Source: Paenibacillus sp. DMB20
GTDB lineage: Bacteria > Bacillota > Bacilli > Paenibacillales > Paenibacillaceae
Direction: 5' to 3'
NCBI RefSeq assembly: GCF_000987955.1
Contig: NZ_LAZU01000021.1
Location: forward strand, 372,001 to 436,000
Length of the DNA stretch: 64,000 bases
The notes under the pieces were generated by a model, which was given only the letters and a program-made list of their open reading frames with translations, made no database searches and had not been told where the DNA came from. Of the stretch, positions 8,305-17,691 are shown piece by piece. The position numbers were made by a program, and so were the translations under genes. The stretch's first letter is position 1; every line of letters begins with the position of its first letter.

Positions 8305-9312
8305 ATGATGAAACCAACGATCCGAGACGTGGCCCGAATGGCCCAAGTATCCATCAGCACCGTGTCCCGAGTGATGAACGCGCCTGAATCTGTCGTGGAA
8401 AGCAAGCGGGAACGGGTGCTTGAAGCCATCGAGAAGCTGCAGTATCAGCCGAACTCTTTTGCAAGGGGGTTGATCTACAAGAAGTCCTTTACGCTTGGCT
8501 TGCTTATTCCCGACATCGAAAATTTTTATTACTCCGGCATTATCCGGGGGATGCAGGATGCGTGCATCAAGCTCGGCTACAGCCTGATGATCTGCAATAC
8601 GGACCGGGACAAAGACCGACTGCTATCCTACATCGACATTTTGCATGAGAAGCAGGTGGACGGGATCGTGTTTGCGAGCGACGTGCTGTTCCCCGAGTAT
8701 TACGACAAGCTGCTCCGCTGCAAAATTCCGTTCGTTCTCTTGTCCACGCACTCCGACGAATATGATATTCCCTGCGTGGAGATCGATGATGAGGCGGCTG
8801 CCTATGATGCCGTTAAATTCCTGATCGATCTCGGACATCGCGAAATCGGCATGATCGGGTTCAATCACGAGAATTCAATTTCGGGACCCCCGAGGTATGA
8901 AGGCTTTGTTAGGGCGTTAACCGAAGCCGGATTGGAGCATAATGCCAGTAAAATCCGCAGCGCCACGCACCGTTTTGAGCATGCTTACGAGGCTGCCCAC
9001 GAGTTGTTTACGGATTATCCCGAGTTGACGGCCGTTTTCTGCGTAGCGGACGAATTTGCGATGGGGGTCATTTCCTATCTGAGAGACCGGAGCATACTCG
9101 TGCCGGGGCAGGTATCGGTCGTGGGCTTCGACAATTTGCGGATCGCGAATATGTTTATTCCCAAGCTGAGCACCATTGCCCAGCCGATCTATGAAATGGG
9201 GTACCGGGCAGCGGAAAAGCTTCATGAACTTGCGACCACGGGAAAGGTGGAGGTTGTGCGGGAGCGGATGCCGCATAAGCTGGTTGTCAGGGAATCTTCC
9301 CGGGAAAAGTAA
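8305..9312 (+). CDS. LacI-family transcriptional regulator of the adjacent sugar operon
   Basis: 335 residues. The N-terminal LacI HTH is clear (TIRDVARMAQVSISTVSRVMN, then the hinge region PNSFARGL), and a periplasmic-binding-like sugar domain follows (LGLLIPDIENFYYSGIIRGM, then VSVVGFDNLRIANMFIPKLSTI). LacI proteins release DNA when a sugar or sugar phosphate binds. The start is placed at ATG 8305 because AGAAGAGGA lies 10 bases upstream and the HTH begins at once; upstream in-frame ATGs overlap the promoter. It is followed by ABC importer and GH65 phosphorylase genes, which it presumably represses until the disaccharide is present. Confidence 0.93.
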   Translation: MMKPTIRDVARMAQVSISTVSRVMNAPESVVESKRERVLEAIEKLQYQPNSFARGLIYKKSFTLGLLIPDIENFYYSGIIRGMQDACIKLGYSLMICNTDRDKDRLLSYIDILHEKQVDGIVFASDVLFPEYYDKLLRCKIPFVLLSTHSDEYDIPCVEIDDEAAAYDAVKFLIDLGHREIGMIGFNHENSISGPPRYEGFVRALTEAGLEHNASKIRSATHRFEHAYEAAHELFTDYPELTAVFCVADEFAMGVISYLRDRSILVPGQVSVVGFDNLRIANMFIPKLSTIAQPIYEMGYRAAEKLHELATTGKVEVVRERMPHKLVVRESSREK

Positions 9313-9334
9313 AAGTTCCATGCTTTTCCTTCGT

Positions 9335-9352
9335 TTTGAAAAGCTTTTCAAA
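9335..9352. promoter_or_regulatory. Perfect 18-bp palindrome, candidate LacI operator for the importer operon
   Basis: TTTGAAAAGCTTTTCAAA is a perfect palindrome starting 23 bases after the regulator's stop codon. Its core equals the dyad on the regulator's own promoter. It lacks a T tail, so a terminator role is unlikely. Confidence 0.6.
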
Positions 9353-9438
9353 GCGGGGCGGAGGCCAATCTCAAAGCTAACCGGATTACCTGCGGCGATC
9401 CCCGATCTTGATTGAACCGCCTAAGCGAATCGAAGTTT

Positions 9439-9452
9439 TGTAAACGCTTTTA
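9439..9452 (+). promoter_or_regulatory. cre-like site upstream of the sugar ABC operon
   Basis: TGTAAACGCTTTTA matches the cre consensus at 13 of 14 positions and lies about 150 bases before the binding-protein gene. Confidence 0.6.
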
Positions 9453-9602
9453 CGAATTGGATTCAAGTCGATAGATAGATGGAAGGCTCAGAGGAATGGT
9501 AAGGAGGTGATCCGCAAACTCCCGGATAGCGGCGACGAAACGTGCTGAACGGCAAAGAATTTTTGTTTTCCAACATTTATTTCAAAGGGGATGTAAGGAA
9601 AA

Positions 9603-11006
9603 ATGAGAAAAGCTGCGAAATCCAAAATGTCACTGCTGCTGGTGCTCCTGTTGTCATTTGCCATGACGCTGAGCGCCTGCGGCGGATCGGGTAATGCGGG
9701 ACCTTCGACAGAACCGCCTGCCTCAAACAACGGCGGCAATGAAGGAGACAAGGGCGGAGAAACGGCGGCCGGCTCCCCGCTGGAGAAAGCGCTCAAAGGG
9801 GAATACAAGGGCACCAAGGTCACGATGTACGGTCCTTTCGTGGACGTCGACCAGAAAAAGTTCGAGGAAAGCATCAAGGACTTTGAAGAGAAGACCGGCA
9901 TCGACATCCAGTATGAGGGCTCCAAGGAGTTCGAAGCCACGATCAACGTCCGCGTGGACGGAGGCAATGCTCCGGATATCGCCGACTTCCCTCAGCCGGG
10001 TCTTCTGGCTTCCATTGCCAAAACGGGCAAGGTCGTGGATCTTACCAATGTGTTGGACCAGGATAAACTGAAAAGCAACTACAACGAAAGCTGGCTGGAA
10101 ATGTCCAAGATGGACGGAAAAGACGGAAAAATCATGGCAGGCATCTGGAACCGCAGCAGCGTAAAAAGCCTGGTGTGGTATCCGAAGAAGCAGTTTGAGG
10201 ACGCCGGATACAAAGTTCCCGAAACTTGGGACGACATGATGAAGCTGACCGAGCAAATCGCGAAGGACGGCGATCCGGCTTGGACGATCGGCATCGAAAG
10301 CGGCGCGGCTACGGGCTGGCCGGCTACGGACTGGATCGAAAACATCATGCTCCGCACGACTTCGCCGGAAAACTACGATAAATGGGTGAAGGGCGAGCTT
10401 CCGTTCACTTCGCCGGAAGTGAAAAACGCATTTGAAATCATGTCCAAAATATGGCTGAATCCGGACTATGTATACGGCGGCAACAAGTCCATCGTCACGA
10501 CGTCGTTCGGAGATGCTCCAAAGCCGATGTTCGATAATCCGCCGAAAGCCTGGTTTAATCTGCTCGGGAACTTCATTACAAGTTTCTTCCCGGAAACCGC
10601 CAAGGTGGATGAGGACTACGACTGGTTCTACCTGCCGCCGATCGATGAGCAGTACGGCAAACCGGTGCTGGTAGCGGGCGATATTTACGCGATGTTTAAC
10701 GACCGCCCTGAAGTCCGCGCCGTCATGGAGTTCTTCACGACAGGCGAATCGATTAAGACTTGGGTGCAGTCCGGCGGCGTCATTGCGCCGATGAACGACG
10801 CTCCGCTCGATTGGTACTCCTCCGAATCCGACAAGCGGATGGCACAGCTCGTGCAAGATGCCACGACCTTGCGCTTTGACGGTTCCGACCTGATGCCGGG
10901 CAAAGTAGGTGCCGGAACGTTCTGGAAAGGCATGACAGACTATGTGAGCGGAACGGCAAAGCTTGACGAAGTCCTGAAACAAATCCAGTCCGGTTGGGAC
11001 AACTGA
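9603..11006 (+). CDS. ABC sugar transporter, substrate-binding lipoprotein
   Basis: 467 residues. The signal peptide ends in a lipobox (LSAC, Cys26), followed by a Gly/Ser/Asn-rich linker and a family 1 solute-binding domain (FEEKTGIDIQYEGSKEFEA, GNAPDIADFPQPGLL, later VPETWDDMMKLTEQIA). The protein is anchored outside the membrane and hands an oligosaccharide to the two permeases encoded next. No ATPase gene lies in the operon, so a shared MsmX-type ATPase elsewhere is expected. The GH65 enzyme downstream suggests an alpha-linked disaccharide. ATG 9603 has GGGGATGTAAGG upstream. Confidence 0.93.
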   Translation: MRKAAKSKMSLLLVLLLSFAMTLSACGGSGNAGPSTEPPASNNGGNEGDKGGETAAGSPLEKALKGEYKGTKVTMYGPFVDVDQKKFEESIKDFEEKTGIDIQYEGSKEFEATINVRVDGGNAPDIADFPQPGLLASIAKTGKVVDLTNVLDQDKLKSNYNESWLEMSKMDGKDGKIMAGIWNRSSVKSLVWYPKKQFEDAGYKVPETWDDMMKLTEQIAKDGDPAWTIGIESGAATGWPATDWIENIMLRTTSPENYDKWVKGELPFTSPEVKNAFEIMSKIWLNPDYVYGGNKSIVTTSFGDAPKPMFDNPPKAWFNLLGNFITSFFPETAKVDEDYDWFYLPPIDEQYGKPVLVAGDIYAMFNDRPEVRAVMEFFTTGESIKTWVQSGGVIAPMNDAPLDWYSSESDKRMAQLVQDATTLRFDGSDLMPGKVGAGTFWKGMTDYVSGTAKLDEVLKQIQSGWDN

Positions 11007-11048
11007 CGAACAACTTTACCGGATATTCCACGCGGTTTTTGGCATGAC

Positions 11049-11094
11049 AAAAAGAGGGGCAGTCATTTACGCATGCAGGTCTGCCTCTCTTTTT
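11049..11094 (+). terminator. Intra-operon terminator/attenuator between binding protein and permeases
   Basis: A 14-bp stem, AAAAAGAGGGGCAG (11049-11062) with CTGCCTCTCTTTTT (11081-11094), separates the lipoprotein from the permease genes. Partial termination here would keep the binding protein in excess, as is common in such operons. Confidence 0.75.
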
Positions 11095-11127
11095 GCATCC
11101 TTGAGGTCCATTCTAGGAGGTTATCCA

Positions 11128-12210
11128 ATGAACACACAAGCCAAAAGAGGGATCAGCCTTAAAGGCGTGCTGCTCTTCCTGGGCGTGCTCGCCGCCAACA
11201 TCGTGATCAACGGCTTGATCTTCATGTTTTTCCGGGACTCCACGCTGAATCCGCTGCTCACGGCACTTTTTGCCGTATTGTGGGGGGTTATCGGGGTGTA
11301 CCTGATTTATTACTCCCTGAGCTGGGCGGTTGAACAGTTTCCGGATCTCACGCGGAGAAAAGTTCTCCCGTATATATTCGTCGGCCCCGCCGTCATCGTT
11401 CTGGGCTGGCTCCTGGTGCTTCCGGCGCTGCGCACGTTTTATTTAAGCTTTTTTAATGCATCTTCTGATAAGTTCGTCGGTCTCGGCAACTACATTGCAA
11501 TCTTCAGCGACCGGCTGCTCGCGACGGCTTTGCGCAACAACCTGCTGTGGGTATTTGTCGGAACCTTGTTCTGCGTGGCTTTCGGGCTGCTGATTGCCAT
11601 TCTTGCTGACCGGAGCAGTTATGAGCGGATTGCAAAATCGATTATTTTCATGCCGATGGCCATCTCGTTCGTGGCTGCCGGCGTCATATGGAAGTTTGTT
11701 TATTATTACCAGCCGGGCGATGAGCAGATCGGTCTCCTGAACGTCATCGTCACCGCTTTCGGCGGGGAGCCGCAAGCCTGGGTCAGCCTGCTGCAGCCGT
11801 GGAACAACTTTTTTCTGATCGTGATCCTGATCTGGATGCAAACGGGATTTGCGATGGTTATCTTCTCCGCGGCCATCAAAGGCGTGCCCGAGGATATTCT
11901 CGAGGCGGCGAGAGTGGACGGCGCAGGCGAAATCCGGATCTTTTTCAAAATCATCATTCCGTTCATCTCCACCACGATACTGACCGTCACGACAACGATT
12001 ATCGTGTTTACGCTGAAAATTTTCGACGTGGTCATGGTGATGACGGGGGGACAATACGGAACCGAGGTGGTAGCGACGCAGTTTTACCGGCAGTTCTTCA
12101 TGTACCGGAATTTCGGCTACGGCTCAACCCTTGCGATCGTGCTGCTGATTGCGGTTATACCCGTGATTTACTTCAACCTACGTCAATTCCGCAAGCAGGG
12201 GGGATTCTAA
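11128..12210 (+). CDS. ABC sugar transporter permease, MalF type
   Basis: 360 residues with about eight membrane segments. The cytoplasmic EAA loop that docks the ATPase is visible as EAARVDGAGEIRIFFKIIIP (about residues 257-276). The start is ATG 11128 after CTAGGAGGTTATCCA; the longer frame from 11044 would read through the terminator hairpin. It forms the translocation pore with the next permease and takes sugar from the upstream lipoprotein. Confidence 0.93.
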   Translation: MNTQAKRGISLKGVLLFLGVLAANIVINGLIFMFFRDSTLNPLLTALFAVLWGVIGVYLIYYSLSWAVEQFPDLTRRKVLPYIFVGPAVIVLGWLLVLPALRTFYLSFFNASSDKFVGLGNYIAIFSDRLLATALRNNLLWVFVGTLFCVAFGLLIAILADRSSYERIAKSIIFMPMAISFVAAGVIWKFVYYYQPGDEQIGLLNVIVTAFGGEPQAWVSLLQPWNNFFLIVILIWMQTGFAMVIFSAAIKGVPEDILEAARVDGAGEIRIFFKIIIPFISTTILTVTTTIIVFTLKIFDVVMVMTGGQYGTEVVATQFYRQFFMYRNFGYGSTLAIVLLIAVIPVIYFNLRQFRKQGGF

Positions 12211-13298
12211 ATGGTTGGCAAAAAGAAAAGAAAAGGCAAATGGATCGTCAATCTGGTCCTCGGCCTCATCTGTTTCGTATGGCTGCTTCCGACGCTGGGC
12301 CTTCTGGTCTCGTCCTTCCGTCCGGCGGCCGACATTATGCAGACCGGCTGGTGGAACGTCCTTCCGCACCAGGAATGGAAAACGGCGGAAACGATCCGGC
12401 TGTCAAAGGAAACCGATCTGCGGCAACCGATCGAGGTGAACGGGAAAACCTACAGCGACGAACAACTGAAATCGGGCGTATGGAGGGGGACAGCCGCCTG
12501 ATCTGGCAAAACCGCCGCGCACGCGAAATTAACGTGCAGGAGCAGGGCTGGGTGGCCGCTCCCAAGCTGACGCTGGACAACTACAAAAATGTGGTCAGCG
12601 GCAAGGAATATACCATTAAAAACCCGGACGGCAGCGAAACGAAGGACAAAGGCACCGGCCTGTCCCAGGCTTTCTGGAATACGCTGACGATTGCGGTCCC
12701 GGCTACGGTCATCCCGGTGCTCATCGCTTCTTTTGCGGCTTATGCCTTCGCGTGGCTACGGTTTCCTGGACGCCGGACGCTGTTTGTCCTGATCATCGCG
12801 ATGCTGGTCATCCCGCTTCAAGTGGCGCTGATTCCGGTGCTCAAGGATTATACCGCGCTCGGACTCAACGGCACGTACCTGGGAATCTGGCTGGCGCATA
12901 CCGCTTTCGGTCTGCCGCTCGTTACGTACTTTATGTACAACTTCATAAGCCAGCTGCCGAAAGATTTGTTCGAGTCGGCTTTCATCGATGGAGCGAGCCA
13001 TTTTACGATATTCAGCAAGCTTATTCTTCCGCTGTCCGTTCCGGCTCTGGCTTCCATCGGCATCTTCCAGTTCCTGTGGGTATGGAACGACTACCTGGTA
13101 TCGCTTATTTTCATCGGCAACCAGCCGAGCGTGCAGGTAATGTCCATGAAAATCGCCGATCTCGTCGGTTCCCGCGGCAACGACTGGCATTTGCTGACGT
13201 CAGCGGCTTTTATATCCATGCTTATGCCGCTCGCCATCTTCTTCCTGCTGCAAAAGTATTTCGTGCGGGGCTTGATGGGCGGCTCGGTGAAGGGTTGA
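12211..13298 (+). CDS. ABC sugar transporter permease, MalG type (frameshifted)
   Basis: The start directly follows the MalF stop. The first frame covers the N-terminal membrane segment and part of a large loop (ending SGVWRG); the second frame covers the remainder, including the EAA loop (ESAFIDGASHFTIFSKLILP) and C-terminal RGLMGGSVKG. The break lies at a run of five G (12485-12489); one more G restores a protein of about 362 residues with GDSRLIWQN across the junction. A long exposed loop between the first two membrane segments, typical of this permease type in Paenibacillus relatives, contains the break. Confidence 0.88.
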
Positions 13299-13444
13299 CA
13301 AGGGAACGGTGGCAGCAGGTTTTCAATATAAGTTCAAAAAGGCGGGTTTTCAGCACCGGGACTTGGTTCTCATCGTGATCAAAAGTCGACTTTACGAACG
13401 ACCTCTCATATGAAATCGCGAGCTGTTAGGAGGCTGAACAACCG

Positions 13445-15783
13445 ATGAAATTGAAGAAATTTGAGCGTACCGCGGCCCTTTACCCATACCGGGACTGGAG
13501 TCTTGTGGAGGAAGCCTACGACGAGGCGAACCATCAGAGGAGCGAAAGCCTGTTTGCGCTTGGTAACGGATATATCGGCATGCGGGGGAACTTCGAGGAA
13601 GGGTATTTCGGGGAGAAGGGCTCATCCGTCACCGGCAATTACTTAAACGGGTTTTACGATTCCAACCCGATCGTTTATCCGGAGGGAGCCTACGGGTATC
13701 CTTCCCGCAATCAATCGATGCTGAACGTGACGAATGCCCAGCTTATACAGCTTATCGTCGAAGGCGAGCCGTTTCATCTTCATGCCGGGAAGGTGTTGTC
13801 TTACCGCAGGGAATTGGATATGAGAAAAGGGATGCTTCACAGGGAGGTGGAGTGGGAGTCTCCGGCGGGTCATCGGGTCCGGATCAACATCCGGCGGATG
13901 GTGGCGCTGTGCCGGAAGCATCTGGCGGCCGTATGCTATGAGGTGAAAGCTCTCAATTTTGACGGGACCTTGCAGCTAGCATCCTCCATGGACGGAAAAA
14001 TCGCGGGGGGAGAAGCTTCGGGCGATCCCCGTCTTGGAGCGGGAACGGTACAGCCGAGCCTGCTGATGGAAGAGACGATCTTCGGCGAACGCGTTTCGAT
14101 GATGCGGCAGCGTACCCGCCATTCGGGATTTGAGCTGCTTACGGCGATCAGCCATCAAGTAGAGGCCCCTGGTGAAACCGAATGCTCCGCAAGTGTAAGG
14201 GACGAATGCATGACGGTAGAATTTTCGGCAAGGTTGGCCCCGGGAGAAGCCCTGACCCTCACGAAGTATATTACGTACCACACGTCAAAAGATTATCCCG
14301 AACCGGAGCTCCTTCCGCTTGCGGAAGAGCTGCACGGGCAGGCGGCAGCGGAAGGGTTCGAGTCGCTCCAGCGGGAACAGGAGCTGTTTCTGAATGCGTT
14401 TTGGAGCCGCGCCGATATCGAGATCGAGGGCGATCCGGCCCTGCAGCAGGGTATCCGGTTCAACGCGTTTCAGCTGCTGCAGTCCGCCGGACGTGACGGG
14501 GTCACGAATATCGGTGCCAAGGGACTGACCGGGGAAGGTTACGAGGGACATTATTTTTGGGATACGGAGATGTATATTCTTCCGTTCTTCACGTACACGC
14601 AGCCGGAAACGGCGAGGGCCCTGCTGGACTTCCGCTATGCGACGCTGGACCGGGCGCGGACCCGGGCTCCGTCATGTCCCAGAGGGGAGCGCTGTATCCA
14701 TGGCGGACCATCGACGGCGACGAGAACTCGGCGTATTATCCTGCGGGTACCGCGCAGGTGCACATCAATGCGGATATCGCTTATGCGATCAGGCAGTACG
14801 TCGAGGCTACGGGAGATACCTTGTTCCTTGCCGACAAGGGTGCGGAGATCCTGTTCGAAACGTCCAGATTCTGGGTTGATCTGGGGCATTTCAATCCGGC
14901 GCGCGGCGGAGCGTTCTGCATCGATGCGGTCACCGGACCGGACGAGTATACGGCCGTCGTGAACAACAATGCCTACACCAATCTGATGGCCCAGAGCCAG
15001 CTTAGGTATGCGTACGAGACGGCCGGGCTGCTGCGGCGGGAGTATCCCGGGCAATATGAAGCGCTGAAGCGGAAAATCGGCCTTGGCGACGAGGAGCCGG
15101 GGCTGTGGCTGGAAGCCGCCGAACGCATGTATGTGCCTTATGACGAGGAGCTTGGAATCTATGCGCAGGACGACGCCTTTTTAAGCAAGAAAAAATGGGA
15201 CTTCGATAATGCGCCTGCGGAAAAATATCCCCTGCTGCTGCATTACCATCCGCTTGTCATCTACCGGCATCAGGTGTTGAAACAGGCGGATCTCGTGCTT
15301 GCCCTGTTCCTTCTCGGCGAGCGGTTTACCCTTGAGGAGAAGCGCCGGAACTACGAATATTACGAGCCGCTGACGACGCATGATTCCTCGTTGTCGCCTT
15401 GCATTCACAGCATCGTTTCCGCGGAGATCGGCGATCTTGCGGGCGCGTATGATTACTTCAACAGGACGGTGCGGATGGATCTGGATGACATCAACGGCAA
15501 CGCCAAGGACGGACTTCATACGGCCGCGATGGCGGGCTCGTGGATGGCGATCGTAAACGGTTTTGGCGGGTTCAGAAACGCGGACGGTAGGTTGAGCTTC
15601 CGTCCCAAGCTGCCGGCACACTGGGACGGTTGTCGTTTCCGCATAACGTACAGGGGAAGGCTGCTGGAAATCCGGATGAAGCCTTCCGGGACGGAGTATG
15701 CCCTGCTTGAAGGAGAGCCCATGGCATTTCTTCATGAAGGCAGGGAAGTGGCGATAAAACCTCAGGAAACCTTGCGTTTGTAA
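13445..15783 (+). CDS. Glycoside hydrolase family 65 disaccharide phosphorylase (frameshifted)
   Basis: Phosphorolyses an alpha-linked glucose disaccharide (maltose, trehalose, kojibiose or nigerose class) to beta-glucose 1-phosphate and glucose in the cytoplasm. GH65 signatures are: N-terminal beta-sandwich with LFALGNGYIGMRGNFEEGY, catalytic (alpha/alpha)6 domain with YEGHYFWDTEMYILPFF and ALYPWRTIDGDE, and the general-acid Glu in TGPDEYTAVVNNNAYTN. The frame changes between about 14655 and 14685; one added base joins both halves into about 779 residues, the usual family length. An AGGAGG site precedes ATG 13445. Linkage specificity cannot be told by eye. As the last gene of the LacI/ABC operon it processes the imported sugar. 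Confidence 0.9.
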
Positions 15784-15836
15784 GGCGGCAGGTTTTTCAA
15801 CCGACCGGTTAACTTTTCTTGGGGCTGAACATATGT

Positions 15837-15880
15837 AAAAAAACATGATCCTGAGCGCATGCCAGGATCATGTTTTTTTT
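15837..15880 (+). terminator. Strong terminator of the sugar operon
   Basis: AAAAAAACATGATCCTG pairs perfectly with CAGGATCATG plus a run of eight T. Confidence 0.92.
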
Positions 15881-16107
15881 CGGTTTTTCCGGTTAATCTT
15901 TTCATCCCATTCACTCTTTTTTGTTCGTTTCAGTTAGTTTAGCACAGGGCCTTCTTCAAAATATTGCGCTCTCATTCGCAAGCCGTTCCGAAAGGCATAG
16001 TTTTTGGGGGAAAAGCATACTTCTCTCTCAAGCCGGAATCCATGCCGCAACCGCTTGCTCATTTTGGCGTCCGACAGGGTACTGTAACATCGGGCTCGTC
16101 TTTTTTC

Positions 16108-16153
16108 GGAAAATAACTTTCTTAATTTCCGGATTTTTAGAAAAATATTTTCC
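16108..16153. promoter_or_regulatory. 46-bp imperfect dyad, candidate RpiR operator
   Basis: The two 23-base arms meet at a central CCGG (16129-16132) and agree at 18 of 23 positions; the outer eight bases (GGAAAATA / TATTTTCC) are perfect. It lies directly before a cre-like site and about 90 bases before the first gene of the cluster that ends with an RpiR regulator. The region 15881-16107 shows no gene. Confidence 0.55.
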
Positions 16154-16167
16154 TAAAAGCGTTTACA
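16154..16167 (+). promoter_or_regulatory. cre-like site of the FAD/HyuA cluster
   Basis: TAAAAGCGTTTACA fits the reverse complement of the cre consensus at 13 of 14 positions and abuts the 46-bp dyad. Confidence 0.6.
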
Positions 16168-16241
16168 TAATCGTTTTGATTTGTTAATCTAGGGTCAAGA
16201 AACCCACATAACTCATGAACCGAAGGAGTGAAGATTGAAAA

Positions 16242-17600
16242 ATGAACAAGGTGCAGAAATATGACGTAGTCGTGATGGGCGGCGGCATTTCAGGAGCAAT
16301 GGCGGCCGTGGCCGCATCCAGCTCGGGCGCAAGGACGTTGATCGTGGAGTCGCACGGATTCCTGGGCGGCACGCTGACCGCCAATGGCGTCGGTCCGATG
16401 ATGACCTTCCATGCAGGTGAGAAGCTGGCCATCCAGGGATTCACCGATCAGCTGATCGAACGGCTGAAGAAGCTCGGGAAATCGCCGGGGCATATATTCG
16501 ACACGGTAGGGTTTACATATTCGGTCACCCCGTTCGACGCCGAAGCAATGAAGCATGAGCTGGAATTGATGGTGACCGAAAACGGGGGCGAAATCCTGTA
16601 CCATACGATGCTGGCAGGGGTAAAGACCGAAAACGGCCGGATCGCTAGCATCACGGTGTGCAACAAGTCGGGATTGAGCGAAATCGAGGCGTCCGTCTTC
16701 ATTGACGGCACAGGCGACGGGGATCTATCGGTCGGAGCAGGCGCAAAGTTCACCAAGGGCCGGGAATCCGACGGGGCGATGCAGCCCATGACGCTAAAAA
16801 TGAAAATGTACAACGTGGATATTCCGAAGGTTAAGGAATACATTCATGCCCACCCGGAGGACTTCCCGCTGTATAACGGAGACACGTCCATCATCGAGAA
16901 GGCTCCGCGCTTGTCGGTCGGCGGGTTCGACAGTTTGTTCAGGGAAGCGAAGGCCAAGGGCGAGATATCCATCCCCCGGGAAAATATCCTGTTCTTCGAG
17001 ACGAACAACCCCGGCGAAGTCATCCTGAACACGACCCGGATCTTGGGTCATGACCCGACGGACGCGTTCAGCCTCAGCCGGGCGGAAATGGTCGGACGCA
17101 AGCAGTGCCGGGAGCTCGAGCTGTTCGTGCGCAAGTATATTCCGGGTTTCGAGAACGCCGTGGTGGAATCCACCGGACCGAGCATCGGGGTAAGAGGCTC
17201 CCGGCAGATCGTCGGAATGTATACGCTGACGGCGGAAGACCTTCTGCAGCAGCGGAAATTCGAGGATGCGATCGCGCATTCCGGATATCCGATCGATATC
17301 CACAGTCCGGACGGGGAAGGAACGAAGCACGAGAAGCTGGAATGGGGCGGCATGTACAGCATTCCATACTCTTGCATGATCACCGAAGAGGTACGAAACC
17401 TCATCGTCATCGGCCGCTGCATCTCGGCAACCTTCGAAGCCCAGGCCGCAATGAGAACCACGCCGACCACGGGAGCGATCGGTCATGCCGGCGGCGTGGC
17501 GGCAGCGATGGCCGCAAAAAACGGGGTCGACGTGCAGGACGTGGATATCAAGGAAGTGCAGCGGTTGCTCAAACAACAAGGCGCCTATCTGGAGATTTAA
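16242..17600 (+). CDS. FAD-dependent oxidoreductase (FAD_oxidored family)
   Basis: 452 residues. The N-terminus has the Rossmann FAD motif (VVVMGGGISGAMAAVAA, residues 9-25) and the acidic end of the second strand (IVESHGFLGGTLTANGVGP). The C-terminus has the FAD-closing block (NLIVIGRCISATFEAQAAMRTTPT, then GHAGGVAAAMA). This matches stand-alone flavoproteins annotated FAD_oxidored, whose substrates are mostly unknown. A Gly-Gly-Thr-Leu-Thr stretch near the cofactor site recalls enzymes acting on hydroxy acids or polyols, but this is a guess. First gene of a five-gene unit preceded by an operator-like dyad and a cre site; GAAGGAGTG lies upstream of the ATG. Confidence 0.88.
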   Translation: MNKVQKYDVVVMGGGISGAMAAVAASSSGARTLIVESHGFLGGTLTANGVGPMMTFHAGEKLAIQGFTDQLIERLKKLGKSPGHIFDTVGFTYSVTPFDAEAMKHELELMVTENGGEILYHTMLAGVKTENGRIASITVCNKSGLSEIEASVFIDGTGDGDLSVGAGAKFTKGRESDGAMQPMTLKMKMYNVDIPKVKEYIHAHPEDFPLYNGDTSIIEKAPRLSVGGFDSLFREAKAKGEISIPRENILFFETNNPGEVILNTTRILGHDPTDAFSLSRAEMVGRKQCRELELFVRKYIPGFENAVVESTGPSIGVRGSRQIVGMYTLTAEDLLQQRKFEDAIAHSGYPIDIHSPDGEGTKHEKLEWGGMYSIPYSCMITEEVRNLIVIGRCISATFEAQAAMRTTPTTGAIGHAGGVAAAMAAKNGVDVQDVDIKEVQRLLKQQGAYLEI

Positions 17601-17691
17601 GAGGAAATTCAAAAAGTCATATTTTGATCGCGTGCTTTAGTTATTATTTTACAAATGAAAACGAGCCATCATTTTGAGAGGGGATATTAAA

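Noticed and set aside
9723..10982. Long open frame (419 codons) antisense to the sugar-binding protein
   Set aside because: It mirrors the third-position GC pattern of the real gene, lacks a ribosome binding site and shows no recognisable domain.
11799..12500. Extended N-terminus for the second half of the MalG-type gene, overlapping malF
   Set aside because: It reads the MalF gene out of frame and has Arg/Gly/His-rich nonsense composition; the true start is 12211 with a one-base break later.
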